Shown here one piece after another: positions 8,352 through 17,252 of a stretch of DNA of 33,189 bases. Source of the stretch: Acidimicrobiales bacterium (lineage in GTDB: Bacteria; Actinomycetota; Acidimicrobiia; Acidimicrobiales; RAAP-2); contig JADMIJ010000047.1 of assembly GCA_015478655.1 (NCBI GenBank), positions 1 through 33,189 on the forward strand. Reading direction: 5' to 3'. A program made the translations under genes and the position numbers. The notes beneath the pieces were generated by a model. It was not told the origin of the DNA, searched no databases, and saw only the letters and a program-made list of their open reading frames with translations. Every line of letters starts with the position of its first letter. The first letter of the stretch is position 1.

Positions 8352-9092
8352 CTACTTTGCCGTCGCCTGACTCAATACCCGGAGAAGATCGGGAGTGGCT
8401 GCAGCCACAGGGGTCCGGCGATCGTTGTGCTCCAGCGTGACCAGATCGCGTCCCTGCGACTCGCCCATCACGGCGCCGGCTTCGGTGCAGATCAGCATGC
8501 CGCCCAGGTAGTCCCAGCTGCCCAGCTGCGAGCCTCCGATGGCTGCATAGCCATCGAGGACCCCTTCCGCCACCGCGCAGAGATCAAGGGCGGCTGCGCC
8601 GAGGCACCGATACTGGGACCATCCCAAGTACCGGGGTGGGTATCCCGAAAAGCCGATGATCGCCTCGTTCAGGGTCTGGCACGTCGAGGGTCGGATCGGA
8701 ACTCCGTCACGTCGGGCTCCCGCACCTCGCACGGCGTCGAAACGCACTCCTGACGCCTGGTTCACCACCACTGCGGCCCGGGGTCCCTCCGAATCCACTC
8801 CGCACAGACTGGTGGCGTACCACGGAATCCCCCTCGAGGCGTTGGTCGACCCATCCACCGGATCGATCACCACGATCACCTCTCGATCCACCCGGTAGGA
8901 CCCTGACTCCTCGGACATCACCCCGAGGCCGGCCTCATCCAGTACGGCCACCGCAGCTGCGTCGGCGACCAGGTCCGATCGGTACTGACCCTCGCGCGTG
9001 CCGGCAAGTCCCCAGTCGGTCAGGTCACCGAGCGCGCCCGCCACAGCCGACGCCGCGGCATAGAGGACCTCCAGCAGCGCGTCGTCGTCCAT
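8352..9092 (-). CDS. Inositol monophosphatase family protein
   Basis: This 246-residue member of the IMPase/FBPase/CysQ superfamily is a Mg-dependent sugar-phosphate or nucleotide phosphatase. The metal-site motifs are present: VMSEESG supplies the first acidic ligand, VIDPVDGSTNASRG is the diagnostic DPVDGST motif, and GSWDYLGGMLICTEAG is the C-terminal WDxxxG motif. The ATG at 9092 begins MDDDALLEVLY, the usual start for this family; a longer frame upstream is open but not family-like. The specific substrate (inositol phosphate, histidinol phosphate or PAP) cannot be decided from sequence alone. Confidence 0.88.
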   Translation of the reverse strand: MDDDALLEVLYAAASAVAGALGDLTDWGLAGTREGQYRSDLVADAAAVAVLDEAGLGVMSEESGSYRVDREVIVVIDPVDGSTNASRGIPWYATSLCGVDSEGPRAAVVVNQASGVRFDAVRGAGARRDGVPIRPSTCQTLNEAIIGFSGYPPRYLGWSQYRCLGAAALDLCAVAEGVLDGYAAIGGSQLGSWDYLGGMLICTEAGAVMGESQGRDLVTLEHNDRRTPVAAATPDLLRVLSQATAK

Positions 9093-9140
9093 GGGCCGAC
9101 GATACCGGAGCAACCCTCGGACCGGTAGGCTGAGGCGCCT

Positions 9141-9698
9141 GTGGCAGTCATCGATGTGGCCGGATACGTGGCCGACCTCAAGGATCATTCGGTCGACCAT
9201 GGCTTCCACGTGCATGACGAGCGTCACTTCGTCGAGACCTACTCCTTGCGCCAGGTCTGGGAGGTCGAGCTCCATCCCGAAGACGGGTGCGGTGGCCCCC
9301 TCGACCTCCACTTGGCGCTCGAGGTGGATCCCAGGACGCTGCTCTCCTTCGAGGACGCCGTCTTCGGTCTGCCCGAGGATCAGGAGCCGCCGGATGACTT
9401 CCACTTTCCGCTGACGTTCACCTGGGCCCTGCCTCCCCTGCCGAACGGACCGGATCTCCTCCGTCTGGCCATTGATCTGGCGGGCGTCGGGGGAATCGAG
9501 CTTCCCCTCGAGGTATCGGCCATCGACTCGTATGCGTCGGCCACCGACGCGGCCGAGCGGAGGCTCAACATCGTGGCCCGTTCTCCCGTGTCCCTGACTC
9601 GTGTACTGGCCGGCGAGGAAATGATGTGCGAGGTCTTCGACCGCTGTCTGGCCGTGAGTCGCTATCTTCTCGACTCGGCCGGCAGCTGGTTGGGGTGA
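9141..9698 (+). CDS. Conserved hypothetical protein
   Basis: A 185-residue protein starts at GTG. It is acidic, with alternating beta-like segments (VWEVELHPEDGCGGPLDLHL, LEVDPRTLLSFEDAVFGLPE) and a helical C-terminus (VFDRCLAVSRYLLDSAGSWL). No known domain is recognised. It is divergent from the phosphatase gene, with 48 bp between the starts. Its stop overlaps the start of the next lipoprotein gene by GTGA, suggesting a two-gene operon. Confidence 0.75.
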   Translation: MAVIDVAGYVADLKDHSVDHGFHVHDERHFVETYSLRQVWEVELHPEDGCGGPLDLHLALEVDPRTLLSFEDAVFGLPEDQEPPDDFHFPLTFTWALPPLPNGPDLLRLAIDLAGVGGIELPLEVSAIDSYASATDAAERRLNIVARSPVSLTRVLAGEEMMCEVFDRCLAVSRYLLDSAGSWLG

Positions 9699-10135
9699 CC
9701 ACCGCTGCCCTTCGTGCGACGCTTGGGCGACTGGCGGCAGGAAGCGTCCTTGCCCTCGGGCTCGGTTGCGCCCTCAGTGCCTGCGGCAGCGGCAACGGCA
9801 CCGCCCTGGCCAAGCAGGCCTGCACCCACGTGGACCGGTCGATCGGTCTCTTGAAGGAGTCTGCACAGCAGAGTGACAAGATCGATGCCGCTCGGCTCAC
9901 GCAGCGCGCGTACATCGAACTCCGCGATGCCCTGCCGATAGCAGCCAAGGCTGCCTATCTCGATGGCCAGTGGCAGGCGCTCATGACCACCGTCTCCGAG
10001 AGCAACCGAGTTCCCGAAACCACGCTCACCACTGCCTTGGCCGCACAGTGCCGGGTGGCCGACAGTTCAACCTTCGACCAGGCCCCACCACCCTCTTCCA
10101 TTCCCCCGCCAGCACCGGTGACGTCCTCTCCCTGA
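9695..10135 (+). CDS. Putative lipoprotein
   Basis: This 146-residue protein starts at GTG 9695, overlapping the previous stop by 4 nt. The signal peptide has basic residues (RATLGR), a hydrophobic core (LAAGSVLALGLGCA) and a lipobox LSAC, so Cys is the predicted lipidated residue at about 29. The mature part is mainly helical (DRSIGLLKESAQQSDKIDAA, YIELRDALPIAAKAAYLDG) and ends in a Pro/Ser-rich tail (PPPSSIPPPAPVTSSP). Function unknown. Confidence 0.75.
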   Translation: MTTAALRATLGRLAAGSVLALGLGCALSACGSGNGTALAKQACTHVDRSIGLLKESAQQSDKIDAARLTQRAYIELRDALPIAAKAAYLDGQWQALMTTVSESNRVPETTLTTALAAQCRVADSSTFDQAPPPSSIPPPAPVTSSP

Positions 10136-10155
10136 CCACCGGAGGCCCGAAACGG

Positions 10156-12486
10156 TCAGGGCACGCTCCGGTTCAGACCCGCGGCAGCCAGTGTCGGCGG
10201 GGGCGTCGAGGACGAGGTGGGCGAGGAAGTCGGTGGCGTCGGCGCCACCAGTTGCCGACCAGCCATCTGGATCCGACCGACACTGATGGCCTCAGGCAGG
10301 AGCTGAGCGTCGAGCCATTGGCCGGCCGCTGCCGTAGGGGCGGTGTGCACCCCGTCGCCGTCACGGATCTGGAGGCCCTTGAGTGATGTCGCGTAGGCGC
10401 CGCCCGGGCAGACCTGGGCATCGAAGTCCTCGATCTTCACCGTGGCCGGGTGCTCAGCGGCCACCTGCCTGACCATGGCGTTGTAAGCCGCCAGGCGGGC
10501 AGCCGAATCCTCCGGCCAGGGCTGGCCGTTGTTCTGTTCTCCCGAGGCAAAGCACGGGGAGGTCAGGAACAGCATGAGCGCACCGGTCGACGTGCCGACC
10601 TGAACGGCCTGCTCCAATGACTGTCTCAGGTCGGCGTCGAAGACGGGATCACCGATGTGCAACCAGCGTCCGTTGATCATTCTGTCGGACACCTCCCACC
10701 GACCGGCGAGCACCATGACAACATTGGGCCGGAACTGCTGGAGGTCCCCCACCCACTGCGCCGGCCACTGCGCCGACTTTGGCGAGGATGTGTTGCACTG
10801 CTGGGTCAACAGTTCGGGAATACCGTGGCCCATGTATTCGCTGCTCCGTAGCAACCCGCAACCGACGATCGACCCGTTGTCGATGCTGACGTCGTAGCTG
10901 TTCTGAGGCTGACTGGCCAACATGGCGAACCCGACCCGCCACGCGACCGAGTCGCCGAACACCAGGACCTTCACCGGCGGTCCGGCGTACTGGGCCCCGA
11001 CCAAGCGCGCGGTGCTCGTTGCTTCCGCAGTGGCGGGCACGGTGGCGGCCACTGTGACTGCTGCCACCCCGAGGAAGGCGCCCGCAGTAAGGGCCCAAGC
11101 CCGCCATTCGGTGAGCGAGCGAACCCTTCTCTGTCTGATCGGTTCCTCGACCAGGTAGAACGAGCCCGTGGCCACGACGAGCGTGGCGACGATGCGGACG
11201 GCGAGCAGCGGATAGCCGTAGAGATGCAGGCGCTCACCGCTCAACAGTCCGAAGAGCGGGAAGTGCCACAGATAAAGGCCGTAGGAGATCTTGCCGACAT
11301 AGCTGAACACCGGGTTGCCCAGGGCCCGTGACAGAGAGGCCCTCTGGGCTGTGATCGTGCAGAAGATGACCAGCGCCACGCCCACAGCGAAGAGGAAGTA
11401 GCCGCCCTCGAACAGAAAGGCCCCGGGCGTCGACTGGTGGGACCACAGGTAGGCACCGGCGGCCACCGCTGACCAACCCAGGATCTGCAGGACCACCCGC
11501 GCCGGCGGTGCGGTGACTTCCCAAGCACTGATCGGCTTGATGCCGGGGCCCAGCCGCCGGCGTCGGTCGCGCCGATGGGGCAAGGGCGGAAACTCGCCGG
11601 CCGTGCCGGCCGCAGGGTGGGATCGCTCCCTCCGGGTCGCGGCCCAACGACCGGACACGCCGGCGGGCAGAGCCTTGCGGTGTTCAGCCCAGATGGCCAT
11701 TCCCACGGCCAGAGCTGCGCCGACGAGAATGTCCTGGCACCGGGTGTCGGTTCCTTCGTACAGGCGCATGACCGATGCTCCGCCCTGGTAAGACCACCGC
11801 ATGTCGAGGGCCGAGGCCACGGCGCCGGCTATGGCCACGGCCAGGATCGGCCACAGGCGTCGGGAGGGCCGGAGCTTGCGTCCCAGATGCAGGAGGACCA
11901 GCGCCAGCGGAGGCCACACGATATAGAACTGCTCCTCGATGGAGAGCGACCACATGTGCTGGAGCGGCGAGGGTTGCGAAGTGAGGTTGAAGTAGCTGCC
12001 GCCCCCGAAGATGAAGTGCCAATTGGAGACGTAGAAGAGAGTCGACAACGAATCGAGGCGCAGGTTGCCAAACGCGCCGGGGGTGGCGAAGACCTTGGCG
12101 TAGACGGCCACGCCCACCAGCATCACCAACAATGCCGGCAACAGCCGACGGGCCCGCCTAGCCCAGAACTGGCCCAGTTGGATGGTCAGGCGCCTCGCCC
12201 ACTCGCCGAGCAGGAGTGAGGTGATCAAGAACCCCGACAGGACAAAGAACACATCGATGCCGAGGAAGCCCCCGCTGACCACCGGGGCGCCTCCGTGATA
12301 CAGCATGACGCCCAACACGGCTACCGCTCGGAGGCCGTCGAGCGCCGGGACGAAGCCGAAGATGATCGGACGGCCGCGCCCTTCTGCATCTGAGACCACT
12401 GGTTGTGGAGGCCGCTTGGTGGCCGCGTGGGCGCCGGGACTCATGGGATTGGGTGCCTCCACACACGGCGCCATGGGGCCGGCCAC
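10156..12486 (-). CDS. OafA/YrhL-type membrane acyltransferase with C-terminal SGNH domain
   Basis: The protein is up to 776 residues; the start is GTG at 12486, and an ATG four codons in is an alternative. The N-terminal acyltransferase-3 domain (about residues 40-460) has FGFVPALDGLRAVAVLGVM with the catalytic YHGG histidine, FLGIDVFFVLSGFLIT, the RRLLPALL segment, HMWSLSIEEQFYIVWP, and a late YGLYLWHFPLFGLL. About ten transmembrane helices are expected. The C-terminal extracytoplasmic SGNH hydrolase-like domain shows the GDS block (VLVFGDSVAWRVG) and GDGVH near the end, which would supply the Asp/His dyad. Such proteins transfer O-acyl groups to cell-surface polysaccharides or glycolipids. 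The tail is a Thr/Pro/Ser linker without a domain. Confidence 0.9.
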   Translation of the reverse strand: MAGPMAPCVEAPNPMSPGAHAATKRPPQPVVSDAEGRGRPIIFGFVPALDGLRAVAVLGVMLYHGGAPVVSGGFLGIDVFFVLSGFLITSLLLGEWARRLTIQLGQFWARRARRLLPALLVMLVGVAVYAKVFATPGAFGNLRLDSLSTLFYVSNWHFIFGGGSYFNLTSQPSPLQHMWSLSIEEQFYIVWPPLALVLLHLGRKLRPSRRLWPILAVAIAGAVASALDMRWSYQGGASVMRLYEGTDTRCQDILVGAALAVGMAIWAEHRKALPAGVSGRWAATRRERSHPAAGTAGEFPPLPHRRDRRRRLGPGIKPISAWEVTAPPARVVLQILGWSAVAAGAYLWSHQSTPGAFLFEGGYFLFAVGVALVIFCTITAQRASLSRALGNPVFSYVGKISYGLYLWHFPLFGLLSGERLHLYGYPLLAVRIVATLVVATGSFYLVEEPIRQRRVRSLTEWRAWALTAGAFLGVAAVTVAATVPATAEATSTARLVGAQYAGPPVKVLVFGDSVAWRVGFAMLASQPQNSYDVSIDNGSIVGCGLLRSSEYMGHGIPELLTQQCNTSSPKSAQWPAQWVGDLQQFRPNVVMVLAGRWEVSDRMINGRWLHIGDPVFDADLRQSLEQAVQVGTSTGALMLFLTSPCFASGEQNNGQPWPEDSAARLAAYNAMVRQVAAEHPATVKIEDFDAQVCPGGAYATSLKGLQIRDGDGVHTAPTAAAGQWLDAQLLPEAISVGRIQMAGRQLVAPTPPTSSPTSSSTPPPTLAAAGLNRSVP

Positions 12487-12564
12487 GTGCCGGACGGCCC
12501 TTCAAGCCCTCCATATTCGCAGATTCCCCTGTCCACCTGGGTTCACCCACTCTCGATCATGGCA

Positions 12565-13968
12565 TCAGAGTCCCGGCGTCCGTCCAGCAATGCCGCCGGA
12601 CACCATCTCGAACAGTCGTCGGGTGTCCTCCTCTAGATGGTTGCGGGCGGCAATGAGCAGTGCACTCCCGATGTAGGCCAGCGGCAGCACGATGAGGAAC
12701 GCCGTGCGCAAGTTGTCGCCATACCGTTGGGAGAAGAATGCAGTGACCAACGGAGCGGCTGCCGTGCCGAACAGCACCGATGCCAGGTTGAACGTCCCGA
12801 AACCGGTCCCCCGCAGCGTCGAGGGCACGGCGTCGGTCAGCGCGGCCCTCAGGGCGGGGATGGCCGAGGTGGCGAAGAAGAACCCGACCAGTTGCAGCGG
12901 CAGGCACACGGGGTAGGGCACGTCGGCCAGTGACGAGATGAACAGCGTGGTCGCCACCATCAACGCCACCCCGGGTAGGACGACGCGGGCCCCGGTGATC
13001 CGCGAGGTGAAGCGGTCCGCCACACGACCGCCGACGATCACGCCGGGTATCCCGCCGACCACGACGAGGACCAGGAAGGTGGCCGTAGCCCCGCCCTGGG
13101 ACAGGCCGAGCTGGCGCTGGTAGAACACCGTCATCCACGATCCCACCGCGGTCAGTACGAACAGCACCGCCGACACGCCGGCCAGGGCGAAGCGAAGTGT
13201 GGGAATGGCCAGGATCAGGGCGAGGTCCTGACGCAGCCCGGTCGACAGGTCCCGGACAAAGCGGCCGATGCCCTGGTCGAACAACGGTGGGTGGACGGCG
13301 TGCCGATCGGTGAACTCGATCTCGTCGACGGCCCCGATACGCACCCGATCGGCCGTACCCCGGCGCGGTTCCCGCAGCCGAAGAACCAGCACGGCCACAG
13401 CCAGACCGGGCAGAGAGACGAGCACCAGTGCCGTCCTCCACCCGAACGCCGGTCCGATGAGCCCGCCGGCCAGGACCCCCAATCCGGTGCCCACAAAGGT
13501 GAGGGACTGCTGGACGGAGAAGGCGCGACCTCGGCGTTCGAGCACGTAGTAGTCGGGCACCAGGCTGGACACTGAAGGGTCGGTCACCCCTTGACCGAAG
13601 CCCAGGGCCCCCCGTAGCACGACCAGGGCACCGAAGCTCGGGGCCAATGAACCGGCAGCCGAGACGGCGGACCAGAGGGCCATGGCCACCGATGCGGCGC
13701 GGGTGCGCACCCATCGATCGGCCAGGTAGCCGGCCGGAAGCGTGACCATCCCATTGACCAGCACGAAGGCAGACATCAGCACGCCGATGGCCAGGTCACC
13801 GACTCCGAATGCCTGCCTGAGCTGCGGAACGAGCCCGCGGACCACGTTCTGATCGACGGCGTCGATCAGGAACGTCCCGCCCAGAACCCACATCGGCCAG
13901 GCCGACACCGACGTGATCGGCTGTGAGCCTCCGCCACGGTCGGGCTCGCCGACGTGATGGTTGCTCAT
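12565..13968 (-). CDS. Major facilitator superfamily transporter
   Basis: This 467-residue, 12-helix MFS permease starts at ATG 13968 (MSNHHVGE). It carries the family A-motif-like loop (GYLADRWVRTRAA) after helix 2, an R-G-x-GFGQG helix 4 segment, and the second-half loop GGRVADRFTSRITGARVV. A cytoplasmic loop of about 50 residues separates the halves (RLREPRRGTADRVRIGAVDE). It lies 40 bp downstream of the aldehyde dehydrogenase in the same direction, and the acyltransferase follows it. The substrate is unknown. Confidence 0.88.
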   Translation of the reverse strand: MSNHHVGEPDRGGGSQPITSVSAWPMWVLGGTFLIDAVDQNVVRGLVPQLRQAFGVGDLAIGVLMSAFVLVNGMVTLPAGYLADRWVRTRAASVAMALWSAVSAAGSLAPSFGALVVLRGALGFGQGVTDPSVSSLVPDYYVLERRGRAFSVQQSLTFVGTGLGVLAGGLIGPAFGWRTALVLVSLPGLAVAVLVLRLREPRRGTADRVRIGAVDEIEFTDRHAVHPPLFDQGIGRFVRDLSTGLRQDLALILAIPTLRFALAGVSAVLFVLTAVGSWMTVFYQRQLGLSQGGATATFLVLVVVGGIPGVIVGGRVADRFTSRITGARVVLPGVALMVATTLFISSLADVPYPVCLPLQLVGFFFATSAIPALRAALTDAVPSTLRGTGFGTFNLASVLFGTAAAPLVTAFFSQRYGDNLRTAFLIVLPLAYIGSALLIAARNHLEEDTRRLFEMVSGGIAGRTPGL

Positions 13969-14008
13969 CCCACCGCTGAGCGCCGACGACCGGAGCCGGC
14001 CCGTCCTC

Positions 14009-15466
14009 TCACACGGTCGGGGAGTACCCGGCCGGGAGATTGATGGTCTTCTTCTCCAGGAACAACTCGAGGCCGTCTTCGCCGAACTCGCGACCAACCC
14101 CTGATGCCTTGTATCCACCGAACGGCGACGAGAAGTCGATGGGAACGTTGGAGTTCACCATGTAGGTGCCGGTCCGAATCTGACGGGCCACGCCGAGCCC
14201 CCGGTCGTTGGAGCCGCTGAAGACCGCTCCGCACAACCCGTAGTCGGAGTCGTTAGCGATGCGGACCGCGTCGGCTTCGTCGTCGTAGGGGATCACCGAC
14301 AGTACCGGCCCGAAGATCTCCTCCTGGGCGATGCGCATGCTGTTGTCGACGTCCACGAACACCGTCGGCTCCACGAACCACCCGGTGTCCATCCCTTCGG
14401 GGCGACCACCGCCCACAGCGACCTTGGCCCCTTCGTCCTGACCGATCCGGATGTAGTTCTCCACCCGGTCCCGCTGGCGCTCGGCCACCAGGGGGCCGAC
14501 CTCGGTGGCTGGATCGAGGGCGTCGCCGACCTTCATGGCCCGCACCTGCTCGACGATGGCCTCGGTCACCTCGGCATAGCGATCGCGAGGAGCCAGGATT
14601 CGGGTCAGAGAGATGCAGGCCTCGCCGTTGTTCATGATGGCGTTGGGCATCATCAAGGGGATCGAGACGTCGAGGTCCGCGTCGTCGAGGAGGATCGCCG
14701 CCGACTTGCCCCCCAACTCGAGGCTGAACCGCTTGAGGTTGGCCCCGCAGGCCGCGCCGATCTTGCGCCCCGCCGCGGACGAGCCGGTGAAGGACACCTT
14801 GTCCACCCCGGGATGGTTGACGAGGTATTCCCCGACCTCGCGCCCCGCCGGAACGACGCTGAGCACTCCCTTGGGCAGGCCGGCGTCGGCAAAGATCTCC
14901 GCCAACACGTTGGCGTCGAGGGGGGTCTCAGGAGCGGGCTTGAACACCACGGTGCTCCCCGACAGAAGGGCCGGAGAGAGCTTGGCGCAGGCCAGGAACA
15001 GGGGCACGTTCCAGGGTGTGATGGCGGCCACCACGCCGATCGGCTCCTTGGACACCATCACCGGGCCCAGCAGCCCGTCCCGCACGGTGTCGAACGCAAA
15101 GGTCGAGGCCATGCCGGCGTAGTAGTCGAGGATCATGGTCGGGGCCAGGACCTGGGCCAGGGTCCCCCACGAGATCGGCGAGCCCATCTCATTGGAGATC
15201 AGCTCGGAGATGCCCTGCATGTCGTTGCGGATGGCGTCGGCGACCTTGGTCAGAATTGCCCCCCGCTCGGCCGGAGTCATTCGTGGCCAGGGTCCATGGT
15301 CGAACGCCTCGCGGGCCACGGCGACGGCGCGGTCGACGTCGGCCACCTGGGCCTCGGGGACCCGGCCGACAAGCTGCTCGGTGGTGGGAGACACCACGTC
15401 GAACACAGAGGAGGACGACGGCTCGACCCACTCTCCTCCGATGAACAGACGATCGTACGACTTCAC
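14009..15466 (-). CDS. Aldehyde dehydrogenase (NAD(P)+)
   Basis: This 485-residue ALDH superfamily enzyme oxidises aldehydes to acids. Hallmarks: ITPWNVPLFLACAKLSPALL and STVVFKPAPETP (cofactor lysine), SFTGSSAAGRKIG (Rossmann turn), LELGGKSAAIL (general-base Glu), NNGEACISLTR (catalytic Cys), and QEEIFGPVLSVIPY. The GTG start at 15466 has GGAGG seven to eleven bases upstream, and the N-terminus MKSYDRLFIGGEWVEP is the normal one for the family. A longer upstream open frame is rejected. It probably forms an operon with the MFS gene. Confidence 0.93.
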   Translation of the reverse strand: MKSYDRLFIGGEWVEPSSSSVFDVVSPTTEQLVGRVPEAQVADVDRAVAVAREAFDHGPWPRMTPAERGAILTKVADAIRNDMQGISELISNEMGSPISWGTLAQVLAPTMILDYYAGMASTFAFDTVRDGLLGPVMVSKEPIGVVAAITPWNVPLFLACAKLSPALLSGSTVVFKPAPETPLDANVLAEIFADAGLPKGVLSVVPAGREVGEYLVNHPGVDKVSFTGSSAAGRKIGAACGANLKRFSLELGGKSAAILLDDADLDVSIPLMMPNAIMNNGEACISLTRILAPRDRYAEVTEAIVEQVRAMKVGDALDPATEVGPLVAERQRDRVENYIRIGQDEGAKVAVGGGRPEGMDTGWFVEPTVFVDVDNSMRIAQEEIFGPVLSVIPYDDEADAVRIANDSDYGLCGAVFSGSNDRGLGVARQIRTGTYMVNSNVPIDFSSPFGGYKASGVGREFGEDGLELFLEKKTINLPAGYSPTV

Positions 15467-15690
15467 GGGCCCTCCCTGGTTGGAACCTGATGTGCTCCGG
15501 TCGGCTGCCGAATCCCCATGTGGCGGGGCGGCGACCGTGCCGGTGATCACAAATTGTAGCCCGGACGATGCCCTGGCGCCCCATCGTCTCGAACCTCGAT
15601 ACGCTCCCTTGGCGATCGCGATACGGGGTGGATTCCGGTAGCGATCCACCCCGCCGACAACCCCACACATCGACACATCGACATTGACAA

Positions 15691-15704
15691 TCCTAAATTT
15701 AGGA
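15691..15704. promoter_or_regulatory. 14-bp perfect palindrome over the ribosome binding site
   Basis: TCCTAAATTTAGGA is a perfect palindrome in the 244-bp divergent region between the aldehyde dehydrogenase and the DUF7064-like gene. Its right arm contains the AGGAG ribosome binding site of the rightward gene. A TTGACA hexamer lies directly before it (15684-15689). It is AT-rich in GC-rich surroundings, which fits a repressor operator or an RNA hairpin hiding the ribosome binding site. Confidence 0.45.
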
Positions 15705-15710
15705 GCGCCC

Positions 15711-16823
15711 GTGCTTTCTCCCCTTGACGACTATCCGGTCCACCAGATCTCGGAGCCGATGCGCTTTGTCGGGACCTCGGACCGAAACTTCTACGACCGC
15801 TACTACTTCAACATCCACGGGACGGGCCAGGTGCACGGGACCGACGAGGAGCTCTTCGCCGTCATCGGTGTCGGCCAGTACCCCAACCTGAGCGTGGCCG
15901 ATGCATTCGTGTCCGTCCTGTGGGGGGGCACCCATCGGGTCGTACGGTCCTCGAAGACCCTCGGAGCGGACCGGATGGACGCATCGGTGGGCCCCATCCG
16001 GGTCGAGGTGCTCAAAGGTCTGGAGCGGGTCCGGGTCATCGTCGAGCCCAACGAATGGGGGATCGAGCTCGACGCCGTCTATGACGGCTTTTCCGAGGCG
16101 CACCTCGAGTCGCGCCACTTCGATCGTCAGTTCACCCGGGTGACATTCGACTCCACCCGATTCGCCCAGGTGGGCTCGTGGACCGGCACCCTCAAGGTCG
16201 GCGACCGCGAGGTCGAGCTGACCCCCGAGCGCTACTGGGGGTCCCGTGACCGCTCGTGGGGGGTGCGCCCGGTCGGCGAGTCCGAGCCCCCGGGCATCCG
16301 CGCCACCGATACCGAGGGTGGGTTCTTCTGGATCTATGCGCCGGTCCGATTCGATGACCATGCCACGGTCACCATCATCCAGGAGCGACCGACCGGCGAG
16401 CGGATCATGCAAGACGCCCACCGCGTCTTCCCCTTGGGCTCCGGAAAGCCGGCCCAGTGGCTCGGACGACCCGAGCACCAGCTGCGGTTCGCCCCGGGAA
16501 GCCGGAGGGTGACCGGCGCCACCCTCACCTACTTCGGCGCCCACGGTCAGAGGACGGCCGAGGTCGAAGTGGAGACGCTGCTCGCCTTTCCCTTGTTGCT
16601 GGGAAGCGGCTATGGGATGGAGCCCGATTGGAAGCACGGCATGTACCAGGGCGACCTGGTGGTACAGGGCCAGGAGAATCCGCCGGTCGATCCTTCCTAC
16701 TTCAACTGGGGCCTGACCGAGTACGCCGCCCGATTCACCTATGACGGTGGGGTGGGGTACGGCATGTTCGAGTGCGCAGTGATGGGCCCCCACCAGCAGT
16801 ACGGGTTCGCCGGCTGGGATTGA
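15711..16823 (+). CDS. DUF7064/7065-like conserved protein
   Basis: This 370-residue protein has GTG 15711 chosen as start because TAGGAG lies 5 nt upstream; a TTG nine codons earlier is also open. It is rich in beta-strand and aromatic residues (DRYYFNIHGTGQVHGTDEEL, ERYWGSRDRSWGVRP, GGFFWIYAPVRFDD, GYGMFECAVMGPHQQYGFAGWD). It resembles uncharacterised actinobacterial proteins annotated with DUF7064/7065, often near lipid or steroid catabolism genes (recognition, not a search). No signal peptide or known catalytic motif. The LLM and SnoaL-like genes nearby fit a small-molecule catabolic neighbourhood. Confidence 0.75.
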   Translation: MLSPLDDYPVHQISEPMRFVGTSDRNFYDRYYFNIHGTGQVHGTDEELFAVIGVGQYPNLSVADAFVSVLWGGTHRVVRSSKTLGADRMDASVGPIRVEVLKGLERVRVIVEPNEWGIELDAVYDGFSEAHLESRHFDRQFTRVTFDSTRFAQVGSWTGTLKVGDREVELTPERYWGSRDRSWGVRPVGESEPPGIRATDTEGGFFWIYAPVRFDDHATVTIIQERPTGERIMQDAHRVFPLGSGKPAQWLGRPEHQLRFAPGSRRVTGATLTYFGAHGQRTAEVEVETLLAFPLLLGSGYGMEPDWKHGMYQGDLVVQGQENPPVDPSYFNWGLTEYAARFTYDGGVGYGMFECAVMGPHQQYGFAGWD

Positions 16824-16856
16824 TCCGGCCGGGACCGGGACCGCCTCGTCTCCGGC

Positions 16857-17252
16857 TCAGGGGACCGCGTGGATGGCGTCGGGCTCCCAATACGCCCGGA
16901 GCGAGGCAATCTTGCCCTCGGGTGAGCGACGGTAGGTGTACACCCCGTCGACTTCGACGGCGGAGCCTCCGGCGAAGGTGATGCGGATCACGCCGACGTT
17001 GGCCGCCTCTTCGCCGCAGAGTATCGACTGGCGGATGGTGAAGGTGATCGACTCATTGGTTGCGATGACGTTGTCGTAGAAGGCGGCAATGGCCTCGAGG
17101 CCACGATGGCCTCGTCCCTCCGGGTCGAAGACGGAGGGACCGATGGGGTCCTCCACTACGGCGTCGTCAGCGAACAGGGCCAGCCACGCTGCCCGGTCGC
17201 CGGCCTCCACCGCGGCCATGGAGGCCTGACCGAGCTCACGCGCCGTTGTCAC
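16857..17252 (-). CDS. SnoaL-like / NTF2-fold protein
   Basis: A 131-residue protein of the nuclear-transport-factor-2 fold. The helical start ARELGQASMAAVEAGDRAAWLALFADDAVVEDP is followed by the cone-forming strands, including GLEAIAAFYDNVIA, ITFTIRQSILCGEEAANVGV and VYTYRRSPEGKIASLRAYWEP. Members are small isomerases, hydratases or ligand-binding proteins. The GTG start overlaps the stop of the LLM gene by GTGA, so the two are coupled. It converges with the DUF7064-like gene, whose stop is 33 bp away. Confidence 0.82.
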   Translation of the reverse strand: MTTARELGQASMAAVEAGDRAAWLALFADDAVVEDPIGPSVFDPEGRGHRGLEAIAAFYDNVIATNESITFTIRQSILCGEEAANVGVIRITFAGGSAVEVDGVYTYRRSPEGKIASLRAYWEPDAIHAVP

